A DNA stretch of 64,000 nt, from contig ML976656.1 in the NCBI GenBank assembly GCA_010015655.1, positions 1,235,385-1,299,384 on the forward strand, written 5' to 3'. The DNA comes from Bimuria novae-zelandiae CBS 107.79 (taxonomy: Eukaryota > Ascomycota > Dothideomycetes > Pleosporales > Didymosphaeriaceae). Of this stretch, positions 23,639 to 34,200 are shown piece after piece (within the stretch, counting starts at the first letter, position 1; every line of letters starts with the position of its first letter). The translations under genes and the position numbers were made by a program. The notes below the pieces were generated by a model. The model worked only from the letters and a program-made list of their open reading frames with translations, was not told where the DNA came from and did not search any database.

Positions 23639-25026
23639 CTAATACCAGTCCGAATAGTTCGGGTTAGTCGACGTCCAAGCCTCCTTCCAATTGCCGAACT
23701 CTGGCACCGCCTTGTTGTCCTCGTCCAGCTTACTCAAGAAGTCCGCTCCCTCGCTGTCGACCTTCAAGTCGTCTTCGATGTTCTTCATCAGCACTTGCCG
23801 CTCCTCTGGAGGTATATATCCAGCCAGATGTCTCGTGCTGCGGTTTTGCGCCGCCATGATGAGATCGCGTTCATATGGCATCCAGTAGAACCCATCGTCA
23901 TGCTAGCCTGGCTCGGGGATCACGAATTCGGTGATGGACACGACATCGTCTTTGTTGAAACTGAAGTTGAGTGTAAGAGTTATCAACTATATAGGCGAAG
24001 AAGTCGCCTATATAGGCTAGCGTGCTCCTTCCGTATGCCGGGAAGCACCTGCTTTAACAGTCTTCACTCTCCGAAGGTGTGGCCTTTCCGAAGAGGTAAG
24101 AGTAGCCCCGCTTTAGTAACCCGGGATGGTCTGGTTTGTATGTCCGTTTCCAGACATGGCCCTGTCCGGGCCCTAAAGACACGCGTTCCAAGCCTTTCAG
24201 CGCTTCGGGGATGCAGTTGTATGGCTTCCATACCTAAATCGCAAATCAGTATATGAGTGATTGTACAAGGAAACGATTACGCCAGCGGTAGCATCTTAGC
24301 AGTTTCGCCTTTTATGTAAGGCAGAGGTCTACATGCAACGGAACTGCTCTCTGCTCGGATATCACTTGCCTGTTCGTATGTATGCTGCACTACCGGGTGC
24401 ATGTACTCGTTCGTCCGCTTGTGGGTATGTTTTTCGTTGTGTGAGCACTCTTCTTCGTGGTCTGCTTCCTTCTCTTTCTCTTCGCCGCGGTCGAAGAGAT
24501 AGTGGTCCGGTGTGCGCGGTTCAGAACCGGCAGCCGCCATGATACCTTCGTAGGAATCGATAATTGGTGCGATACCCCAACCACCATAGTGTCTGTTGAC
24601 ATTGAAAATTAATCAAGTTCAATGAGTGACGTCCAAGTCCTGTGTATCACCCACGAGATGGAGGGAATAGCAGCTGACTATGACGCATCCACCCGTGGAC
24701 TGCCCAAGTACGTACCCATGTGTGTTCGGATGATCCTTCGCGCGCTGCATAATCTTATCAAGCGCTTTGGCGTAGTCGCTCTTGATGTTGTTATCTATCT
24801 GGAAGCGGAGGAAGGGTACACATCTATCCACTATCCAGAAGAAAGTGGTGACGCTCAGTATTTCCAAGTCGCCATTGCTTCTCGCAGTTCTTTTCTTGGT
24901 GCCGAACCAGCCAGCCTTGGGGACAGTTTTGGGGCCGTCAGGATTGTCACTGCCGTGCTTAAGGTCGTTCATGCCGTCGCCGCTTCCACCTCCCACATTG
25001 ATATGGAATGGGTGCGATTGCCTGAC
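23639..25026 (-). pseudogene. Fungal DUF2235 (Tle1-like alpha/beta hydrolase) gene, C-terminal half, degenerate
   Basis: Reading the minus strand, four segments follow the order of fungal DUF2235 proteins: FHINVGGGSGDGMND with LEILSVTTFFWIVDRC (about 25020-24716), then HYGGWGIAPIIDSYEGIM (24592 on, after a possible 123-nt intron 24593-24715), then VWKPYNCIPEALKGLERV, and FVIPEPG with a C-terminal part ending NPNYSDWY at 23639. Family members are predicted phospholipase-like hydrolases. The catalytic half with the nucleophile elbow is not found upstream. An in-frame TAG separates FVIPEPG from HDDGFYWMPYERD, and the joins between the second, third and fourth segments do not splice cleanly. It is therefore probably a truncated, decaying copy. 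An intact gene with unusual splicing is less likely. Confidence 0.6.
23987..24015. repeat. Perfect 12-bp stem hairpin
   Basis: CTATATAGGCGA is followed by a 5-nt spacer and its exact inverse TCGCCTATATAG. It lies between the third and fourth segments of the DUF2235 pseudogene, where an intron would be expected. It could be a small insertion scar or MITE remnant. Confidence 0.7.
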
Positions 25027-26493
25027 CCGTCGGGTCCAGTGTCCGTCGCAACGTTAGACTCCTTGTTTCCAATCCCCCGGCCCCCTTTTCTTGCACAGTG
25101 ACGGCAGTTGCCTTCCACACACGCGTGTAGGCTGCCCGCTCCTGCCTGCGACTATTAATGTCCGTCCAGTATCCCGTTCAGCTCGATATCCTAGATGGAT
25201 CAATAGTGGTCTCCTCCAATTTCTTCTTGCTTGATCGCATTCTGTGGTCGGCGTCCGTTCTTCAGGCAGCCATTGCACGTGCGCCTGCGCCCAGGCACCC
25301 GTGCAGTGGTAGTTGATGATTCGACGAGGTCGGCGTTGGTCGTAGATTCGGATGTCATACATGCGGAATTTGACGCGAAACTCTATTGTACGTCCGGTTA
25401 ATCATGCGGCTCATCCAGGCTAAACCAGCTACCTGCAATCGCATGAGAATTTTAAGAATCAGAGGCGCTATCCTCATCGTGGATGCTCCCGAGCCGTACC
25501 GGTACCGAGGGTATAGCTACTAACGGCAGCTCCGGCACGCGCGTCCACGTCGCAACACAAGGCTCCAACAAGGCACTCTACAAGAGTGAATGTCGTCGAA
25601 TAGAATCGCATCCAAACCGCACTCAATTGATCCAGCTCGAAATGCAAGTATCAAAGTGGGCAATCAGTCAACTCTGGAATGGGGAAGATGAACAAGTGCC
25701 AACGGTACCACTATGCTAGATTCTACATTGGGAGACGCTGACTCTACGACATAATAGCTCGCGAGCTAGAAGATGAACGTTGAGCTTAGGCAATCGCAGA
25801 GCTGATCCTTCGCCGAGATTACTTGCAGCAAAGCGCACTATTTCCACCATCGGTCGGCACTAATTCCAAGGAAGGAAACGGCGGGCCTAGCGAGAACGGC
25901 CATGAAAAATTACGCTCATCACGTTGTGGTTGTGGTGGATGTATACTCCGGTGCGTGCGGCAGCCATGTGAAGCTTCATCTGGTAATCATACTCCCCAAA
26001 TCCACCTTCGCAAAAGAAGGTCTCCACTCCACCAAAGTCTAGACCACCAACGACGCCTCTCTCATTGGTTTGATTTTTTAGTCTGTGATAAATGCAATAA
26101 TCTTGGGGATGGACAAGGACCTGTGCCTGACATCGGCAGGCACCTATCTCAGGCGCTCGAAGGGAATGTACTGCGTAAGTAACAAGGTCGACGAAACATT
26201 CGTCCTAGCACCGGCCTAGATCGAATCAACCCCTCCGTATGTAAATTGTAACCCCCTACGCAAGCACATCGGCCTGGCCGGAGAGCTAAGGACATTGGAA
26301 GTTGTGCAAGGGAAAATAAGGTTCGCCCTGCAGCACCCACTAGACGCACGTCAGTTCGGGAAAATCCGATGCGTTTTCGATGCAATTTTAAGATACTCCC
26401 GTACCAACTCTTTAATGTGCGCTATTCTCACTCGTTATTCTCTTGTCGATTTCCTCCACAGGTGCCCACCTGGCACGAAAGCGGTAATACAAC
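25027..26493. other. Gene-poor interval, possible coding remnants
   Basis: No complete gene is supported. The minus strand near 26070-25890 has an open stretch of about 60 codons (ERGVVGGLDFGGVETFF and HMAAARTGVYIHHNHN) that looks protein-like but has no start and was not recognised. Upstream of the DUF2235 segment no DUF2235 N-terminal half could be found. The promoter of the Pth11-like gene should lie just before 26494. Confidence 0.3.
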
Positions 26494-27921
26494 ATGGGGG
26501 ACGCGGAGGGCCTGAAAAAGCATACGGACCTCTTCCGCCGTGAGGAGGACTTGTACCACCCGCAGACGTTGTCTTGTCATGGCCGGCACCCAACTATATC
26601 GATCCGGAGACCCATAGCAAGGCGGGACCAATCCTGGTGATTGTGTTTCTTGTGCTGAGTTTTATAACCTACCTCGCTCGCATGTGGGCGAGGGTAGTAC
26701 TTTCGAAGAACGCCGGGCTCGATGACTGGATTATGACCGCCGCAATGATACCCCTCATCGGATCAACTGTCGTGGTACTACTAGGTAAGGACTCAGTGTC
26801 TTGCTCTGTTTCATGTCGTTTACCACCCATCAGCTTGTGAGATATACGGCTTTCAATGGCATGCATGGGACCAAACACCAGAGTCACTGATGCGAACGAG
26901 GTAGTCCATCCTGGCAATATCAGTCACATATTTGGCCTGTACCAGTCTCATCAAGATATCCATTCTTTGCTTTTATAAACGGATGTCAAAGGGATCGATA
27001 ACCAAGACATTTGTGTATTGGACCTGGGGCTCGATTGCATTCGTCATCATCTACTTTATCGTATTCACGTTTACGATCATCTTTTCCTGCTCACCGATCG
27101 AGGGCTATTGGCATTATTTCGATCTCGAGTGGCGCTTGACGCATGAATTGAAGTGTAACAACGAAGGCGCTGCAATTGTTGCTGTCGTTGTTGGTAGCAC
27201 CCTACAAAAAAATTTTCTTTGCGCTTTGCCGGTCTTTCTGATCTGGAATCTTCAAATTACGAGAAGGCAGAAAGTGGCCTTGTGCGGGATCCTTGGCTTG
27301 GGTCTTCTGTGAGCCATGCACTGCGAAAAGACATCGCAGAGTCTATACCTTGAATCCGGCTAATCACAACAGGACGACTGTGTGCGGTGTTATGAGAGCA
27401 TACTACGCGACCTATGTGTACTACTACACGTATGATACTACATGGTTTAGTTGGTACGGTTGGGTTTGGACAACAGTTGAGGCACACCTCGCCGTAATCT
27501 GCGGTGTGCGCCTGCTTTGAAAGGTTTCTTCAAACGCTACTTCGACCTTTCCACAATCCGCAGTGACGGATACGGTAACGCCTCGAACAAGAACACGAGT
27601 GGAGGAAGGATGTTTGGATATGGGATGATGAGCCGAGGAAACTCGCTCGCAACACATGCATCCAAAACAGAGGCCAACAGCTGGGAAATGGGCCAAATCA
27701 CAGTCAGCATGACCACGAATATCGTCGAAGACAAGTGGTACGAGACAGCAAGTCAAGGCAGCACGTCAAGCATGCGGAATCTTACTGTACCACCGGTGCA
27801 TGCGCTACCTCCTGCACACCATAGCTATGTGGGAGATTCCTCCCGGTCGAGCTGGAACGGTAACCGCGCAATCATCACGGCAAAAGATCTTGACGTTGAA
27901 CAACGCGCAGGAGGTGCTTGA
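26494..27921 (+). pseudogene. Pth11-like fungal rhodopsin-domain membrane protein, disrupted
   Basis: The protein belongs to the seven-helix 'fungal rhodopsin domain' family, which includes Pth11-type putative receptors. Landmarks in order: SWPAPNYIDPETH, WARVVLSKNAGLDDWIM, ACEIYGFQWHAWDQTPESL, ISILCFYKRM, VYWTWGSIAF, FSCSPIEGYW, LPVFLIWNLQITRRQK, RAYYATYVYYYTYDTTWF, CAPALKGFFKRYF, then a polar tail ending at 27921. Introns fit at 26785-26833 (49 nt) and 27309-27372 (64 nt). Three lesions break it: a 5-bp tandem duplication (TTGTC twice, 26569-26578) shifts the frame between HPQTLS and WPAPNY, an in-frame TAG lies at 26902-26904, and a -1 shift occurs near 27503 in ..VICG/CAPALK... Homology resumes after each lesion, so the decay is young, or some indels are assembly errors. 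Confidence 0.85.
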
Positions 27922-27994
27922 GAAGACTGGCCTTATTTTTAAACCAGTTATATAACCACGATGAAGAATGGGTATCAACAAGACTCAGCACCGA

Positions 27995-28578
27995 TTACTT
28001 CTTCGAACTTCTCGGGCCGCTGTTCAGTGCAAAGCCATCGCCCAACACCGAACCCATTATGAGTCCATCGGAGAAGTCGTTCGCATAATGCTCTTTTCCA
28101 AACGCCACCTTCCGCACTTGCTGCAGCAAATCCTCCGTCGTGCTCTTCGACTGCACAAAAACCAGTCCCGCGTCGACAGCCGGCGCTTCGGTCCCCACGT
28201 AGTTTCCCTCTGTGTCTTTCGCGTAATGCTTCAAATAACGCTCCCGTGTCATCTTCCGCACCGTCACCGATTGCGTGACTAATTTGCGGTTTTTCGAGAA
28301 CAGCTTTTTGAAATAGATCGTTTCGGTGCTGTGGACCATCGGCACGGAGATCGTCTCCTGGAGATTGCCTTTGCTGAGATTGACCATGTCGGCATGGACA
28401 TCGTCGGCCAAAGACTGCGGATTGGTAGCGCGCGGGCCGGTATATGCGGGTGGGGCGCTGGATCTCGGTTAGGGTCTGGACTCTGTAGTCTTGGGCGCTG
28501 ACGCGGGACTTACTCTGCGACAGGGTACGTGGAGCCGGCTCGCGCTTCTTGCTCCTTGCAGATGGTCGTTGTAGTCAT
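27995..28578 (-). CDS. Hypothetical protein, 2 exons
   Basis: Not recognised. Exon 1 28578-28514 (MTTTTICKEQEARAGSTYPV) and exon 2 28457-27995 join through a 56-nt intron with a GTAAGT donor, giving 175 aa. The mature part is soluble and charged, with no signal peptide or transmembrane segment. It includes a Thr/Arg/Lys-rich strand-like region (KKLFSKNRKLVTQSVTVRKMTRERYLKHYAKDTEG would be its core) and a small Gly-rich end (GSVLGDGFALNSGP). A start inside exon 2 at 28411 is also possible, but the upstream exon gives a better context. Its start faces the intergenic stretch before the pogo element. Confidence 0.55.
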
Positions 28579-29435
28579 GGTGTGTAATGTTTAAGATTTG
28601 GTCAGGGGCGCAAATATGCTTAAGTATTCCAAGGGTTCAGTGGTGATGATGCGATAGGAACGAGACGGGAGTGTTCAGAACGGTTACCTTGAATGATGAT
28701 TTTCAAACATTGCAAAACATTCGCGATACTTATCCAGTCGTTCACCGCACTCAGCCTCGCCCGCGGATGTCAGGGGAGTGGCGCTGGGGGCTGAGCTTGG
28801 GGGCGCACTCTGCTTGGCAGTGTCACTGCAGCAAGTCCATTTGTTCGTTTTACACATACTAAACTAACCAAGACAACGTTGTCGGGATTCTGAATGTATC
28901 TCATGTCATTCAGTCTCATCCTAAGGTGAACGAGTCCTTCGTGACCTATATCGCACCAGGCGTCGAAGACACAAGGCCTACTCAGCCTTGCACAGCCATC
29001 CAGGAACGCAAGGCTGGTAGGTCGCCATCTTGTAAGTGTATCAGGAGAAGAGATTTAGGGTGGAAGGATAAAAGTAGCGACTAATGCCATGCAACGCGCA
29101 CCACATCGCGGCGGAGAACGGTTCCGACTATTAGGCCACCAGGTGTTCCTTAGGATACAGAATTAGTTGTCCAGTTTCAATTTCACTTGTTTCCTTTTGA
29201 AACGGCTCCGTATACCGAGGGCTGCTCACGATGCTAATTGTGTGCTAATCGCCGCTGGCACCGGCAAACAAGGCCGCGTCCTCACTCGGGAGGTCGATGG
29301 ACGCCGAGATGCCCCATCTCAAAAGGCCGAAAATTTGCAATCCAAAGGAGCGGTTCTGCATGCTGGGGATCTCGGATCGGCGGATCGTCTTCAAGCGGCT
29401 CTGGATCCTTGGATGCTACGGATGCGCTCGGATGG
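28579..29435. other. Intergenic region at the right edge of the first gene island
   Basis: About 860 bases of balanced composition between the hypothetical gene and the pogo-like element. Short frames exist but no gene is supported. Confidence 0.4.
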
Positions 29436-29437
29436 TA

Positions 29438-31546
29438 ACGTGCACGGACAGCTCATGCCCGGAGACACCTCGTGCCCCGCCGAACACCAAGCCGCGTCTC
29501 AACACCACAACTTCAACAGACTATAACGCTACAGCTATGGCACCTATTAACAATGTAATTAAAGATTTAAAATCGCGTGATCTAGGAGAACACTTTACGT
29601 TAAGGGAAGTTGCTAAGAAATACAAAGTTAACCGCTTAACACTAGGGCGAAGGTGGAGAGGCGTGATAGCGTTTTAGGAGGATAGATACTTAAATTAATA
29701 AGCTCTTAACTAATAACAAGAGCTAGAGCTTATATAATATATTATAAAGCTTACAGAGAGAGGCCTTCCTCCTATAAGAGAAATAATTAGGAATTTCTTA
29801 TCTAAAGTAGCCTATTAGTAGTTAAGCGATTAATAGGTTTCTTGCTTTATTACTAGATACTAAATCTATATAATCTTAAAGTAGACCACCGCTATGGATC
29901 GTGTTCGCCACCTGGCTAATTCTAAGTCAAAATACTGTCTCTATTTCGAGCTACTGCATTAAAAGATCACTGAATATCACCTTAAGGCTCGAGATATATA
30001 TAATATAGATAAGAAGGGCTTCTTAATTGGCTTAATAGGCAAAAGCAAGAGGATATTTAGCAGGCGTTAATAAGAGAAGAAGGAGGTTTAAGCATCTCTC
30101 TAAGATAAATTACGCGAGTTCTTAATACTTCTAGCCTGCTATTGCGCCGATAGGAGCTTGCTGCCTTTAAGCCTTATTTACGTAGCTAAAAAAGGAGCTA
30201 TATAATTAAGTTAGGTAGAGGATATTAAGGCAGGAGAATATAAGGTCTTTGTCTTATTATCTCTAATAGGCTAGTTAAATAACGATATAGGCCTAGCTTA
30301 GCTAGAGCAAGTATTTAATTACTATATAAAGTAGTAATTAGGGAGATAGCGATTGCTTATCCTTAATAGCTATAGATCTTATATTACGATAGAGTTTATT
30401 AACTACTATAATTGCTATAGGATCCTCCTTATAATTCTTCCCCCTTATTTAACTTATACGCTCTAGCCACTTAACGTAGTACTATTTAAGCCTCTCTCTT
30501 AAGCTTACTCTAACGAGCTTACTAACTATCTCTATAAAGCTTAAGGTCTTATTTTAATTAAGAAAGGAGACTTCTTCCTACTCTTCTAGAGCGCCTGGAT
30601 ATCCTCCTTCACGGAGAGCCTTATATTAAAGGCCTTCGAAGCTACTAGGATCCGGCCTATAGATGCTAACGTTATCTTCCGTAGATTTGCTATCACGCTA
30701 GAAGCTAAGAGAAGCTTATTATTAGGGCTTTTTAATTATAATTAGAGAAAGATAGATTAATTAGTTTAAGCTACTATTACTAATAGCTATTAGTATAAGG
30801 CAAAAAAGCTACGTTTAAGCGTTCACTATCTCTCTGTTTAGAATAAGCTTTTAAAGCATGAGAATAAGGGCTTAAAGGAGGCTCTTTAATATAAAAAGAA
30901 GCACAGGAAGAAGGGCAAAGCTTTTAATCTTTAATAGCGCTAGGAATATTATAATAGCGCTATCTACTAGTCTCCTCGTAAGCTACGTGAGGCTCGAGCT
31001 AGAGAAGTAGTACGGGAGCAAGATAAGATAAAGGAGAAATTTTAAAAAGCATAGGCTAAGAAGTAGCGTAAAGAGGCTTAACTATAGTATTAAGTTAAGT
31101 TTAAGGAGAAGCGTGTAAAGAGGTAGAGGCTTAAAGAGATAAGGGAGATTAAGTAAGCTAAGAAAGTAGCTAAACGTGCGCGTAAAATTAAAACTTAACA
31201 CTAAAAAAAAGCTATTTAATAAGCTTAAAAACGCAAGTAACTAGCCTTATAAGTAATTTTATTAAGTAATAAGCGTTAGAAACGCGCTAGTGCTGCTTAC
31301 GCTAGTGTTTAAGCTTAAGATAAGCTATTTACTACTCTACCTAAAGTTATATTACGTGGCCGCAACATTAAGCTCCTAAGTAAATATAATTAGTTTAAAT
31401 TAATTATAAGAGTTAATATAGTGCTTCACTAGAAAATCTCATGATAATAGCTATTGTACGTGGCTTAGTAGCCTCACTTTTGAAGTGGTGGATATGGTGT
31501 TCGGCGGGGCACGAGGTGTCTCCGGGCATGAGCTGTCCGTGCACGT
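29438..31546 (+). mobile_element. Pogo/Fot1-like DNA transposon with perfect 52-bp TIRs
   Basis: Perfect 52-bp terminal inverted repeats lie at 29438-29489 and 31495-31546 (starting ACGTGCACGGACAGCTCATG), flanked by TA on both sides (29436-29437, 31547-31548). The 2,109-bp length fits Fot1/pogo. Inside, on the plus strand, a transposase start at about 29537 (MAPINNVIKDLKS) with a helix-turn-helix (LREVAKKYKVNRLTLGRRW) is readable. Downstream the frame is destroyed by RIP, although YNIDKKGFLIG of the DDE domain can still be recognised near 30000. The TIRs keep many CpA and TpG steps while the interior has almost none. Confidence 0.88.
29537..31200 (+). pseudogene. Pogo/Fot1-type transposase, RIP-destroyed
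   Basis: The N-terminal psq-like helix-turn-helix of the transposase is still open from 29537 to about 29675. After that, stop codons from C-to-T changes are everywhere. Short residual motifs (YNIDKKGFLIG near 30000; Lys/Arg-rich C-terminal region near 30900-31200) show that the whole DDE_1-type transposase was once present on this strand. It cannot encode an active enzyme. Confidence 0.8.
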
Positions 31547-31548
31547 TA

Positions 31549-31652
31549 GGAGAAGACGGGGTCGAGTGACTGACGTTAGTGCTACAACAGACCTGCGACT
31601 CATCGTGTACATTTGCCAGAAAGCAAAGATATAATACACACAAAATAGCATA
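31549..31652. other. Host spacer between two DNA transposons
   Basis: About 100 bases of normal composition separate the right end of the pogo-like element from the left TIR of the PiggyBac-like element. Nothing else is seen in it. Confidence 0.5.
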
Positions 31653-33959
31653 GGTATCCCTCGCACTGGCAACCCCGTCCGCTCACGGACCACCTTCTGT
31701 AGGCCAATCGGATGGTAGCTCCGATTCTGCATGAACACCAAGGTGGATGAGATTTGTACGTAGATTTGTATAGAGACTTCATTTTTGACGGTCTTAGTAT
31801 AGAACTACTTAATACTTGAGCTTGCAGTGGTGTCTACCTGGGAGTTTGTTCGGGCGCGTCGTATGTGCTCCTGCCAGCACTCAGGGCTGACTTCTGGCCT
31901 ACACAAAGGCAGTCGGCAGAGCGAGCAGCCATAAGTAGTACGCGCAGGACGCTGGCGCCCTTAACGATTGCCAGAGGTCTCTGTAAGAGCCGTACGAGGT
32001 GTCTTGCCGTGCTTGAAGTTGTGTTTTATACGCCCATTTTCAGCACAAGCTACACAAGCTTTAGCTTCCCTAAATAGTCTTATTAACTTATAAGAGCTCT
32101 CGTTGCTGCCAGCGTTAATAAATACGTCCTTAAGTCTTTAACGTTTAATAGATCCTGCGCAAGGACGGCTACCGCGCTTAAGAAGCTACTCTATAAGCCT
32201 ATATAGAAACTTTTTATAGCCTCTACGTTAAGCCTCTCTATCTAACGAGTAGGAGGAGAGCCTATAGCAATTATTAAGCGTTAGATTTAGTAGAAAATAA
32301 AGCAGCGGGCGCTAGGTCCGTCTCTTAACTTACTATATAAAGTAGTAACTTTTAACCTGGTTAAAGCAATCTACCTTACTCTTATAGTAATTATACTTGT
32401 CTATAAACTAAGGGATCTTAAGTAGTTTAATAGAGTCGTTGCTAAAGACCTTGTCTAGTAATTTCTTATTATTCTAGTTTATCCTTAACCTTCTACGGTG
32501 CCTAAAGATGACCTAAGTAGCTAGTAGCAACTCTCATAAGCAATATCTTAGTATAAGGTTAAGGGTGGGAACCTACGCTTAGCAATAGTAGAGGCAAAAA
32601 AAATAACTTAATTATCTCTCTATACTGCCTATAGAACTTCCTTACTTTTTAAAAGGTCCTAGTATATCTCTCCTTACTCTAACTTGGCTATAAACTGCGT
32701 CTTAAGCTATATAAGCTTCTAGCTAAAGCTTTTCTTTATTAACTTCTAGCGTGCGCGCGTCCGAACAGCGGCATCCTCTACCTCTAACTCTATAACTACT
32801 GTCTCCTCGTACGCCTCTTTAGTCCTTGTTTTTATCGTTCTGACTGTGCCTACGCAGCCTACACCATGCTGCTAGAGGTACTCTAGTATAGGTATAGTGT
32901 TAAAGAGGTTATTATCCCACACAGAGTGTAGGCCCGGCGGAAAGAGACGGCGACCGTGAGCGTTAACGGCGAGGACGAGAGAGACAGGTATAGACTCTAT
33001 AGGCGTAAAAGCTAGAGTAGTAGCATTAGTAAAAAGCTCTAGTAAGTTAACAGGACCTCTGCCTATGCCTTTAGCATAAAATAACTAGTTTAGTATTACT
33101 CTATTATTAGCTAAGCACTAGATCTTATAGCCCTTAGGCGTAGGCTTTATCTTAATTATAACACTCTTTATCGCACGTCCTATAAACCTAGTAATTACTT
33201 TATTAACGTAGAGGTGTTAGCTAGCTCTCTAGTACTTTAAGCACTGCTTTTAAATAAGCTTACTAAGATCCTAGACGCGTCTAAAGGGAGACTTAAAGCT
33301 CTAATCTACCTCTATATAGTATATATATTAATCTAGCTACTGCTAACGTTTAAGTGCTATATGTTAATTAATTAGGTGATAGGGTGCGTTCTTATGGAGT
33401 CGCGTCCAGTACTCCTCCAGCGAGGGCTCGACGTGAAGGCCCATATATACGACAATTGCGAAGTACGTATATAGCTTAGATAGTGATGTAGGCTTCTAGC
33501 TACGCGTTGAGGGCAGCTACGGCCCGTACCGGAGCGCAAAGGCATGCTGATTTGTATAGTATACAATTTAGTCAAGGACGTTAATATTAAAGAATAGATT
33601 AAACAGGTTAATAGGTGAGCCTTTATTTACTCCTTTAGGTAATAGAGGACTCCCTATTACGTGAGGGTTGTCAATTCTAAGAGGTCTCTAGTCAAGTGGC
33701 GGATCTCGCGGCAGATCGGGCAAAACACCAGCCTTTTTCGTGTACTTGGTGTATTTGACGAAGTCAGGATCGTTACTAGGCTGAGAGGCAGCTTTTGGCA
33801 TGTTTGCATGTGCAGGAGCTTCCAAAAAAGGCGTGTTTTAGCTAGTAAACAGAAATTGCTAACATTACGATACAGATCTGGTGTTTGCATGCGCTATCAC
33901 TTGATTGGCTGTTCAAAGGTGGCCCGTGAGCGGGCGGCTTTGCCAGTGCGAGGGATACC
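31653..33959 (-). mobile_element. PiggyBac-like DNA transposon, RIPed
   Basis: Inverted ends GGTATCCCTCGCACTGGCAA at 31653 and its complement ending at 33959 continue with similarity through CGCTCACGG.CCACCTT. On the minus strand two transposase fragments survive: YFAIVVYMGLHVEPSLEEYW (about 33460-33400) and FPPGLHSVWDNNLFN..ILEYL..HGVGCVGTVRT (about 32940-32840), in the order of fungal PiggyBac (DDE_Tnp_1_7) transposases. Stops from RIP interrupt both. The flanks do not show a clean TTAA duplication (left ..CATA, right TTATAG), so the exact ends are uncertain by a base or two. The right end lies about 240 bp upstream of the nitrilase start. Confidence 0.75.
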
Positions 33960-34200
33960 TTATAGCTAATCCAGGCTTCGTCGGTTTTTGCTTCACGAAG
34001 GCATGTGATAACGCTTTCCTCTTTCGAGTAATCGCGGCTTCTTCCCCGCATTCTGCTTCATGGCGACTGATCTGACACGACAATCTAGTGACCCCTGCTT
34101 CCACAGTTGTACACGCACATCTCAAGGGTTTCTTATTCACAGAAATTTCTCTCCTGTCCGGCCAAGAAGCTTTCAAACGCCTGATCTCGCTGGTCCCACC

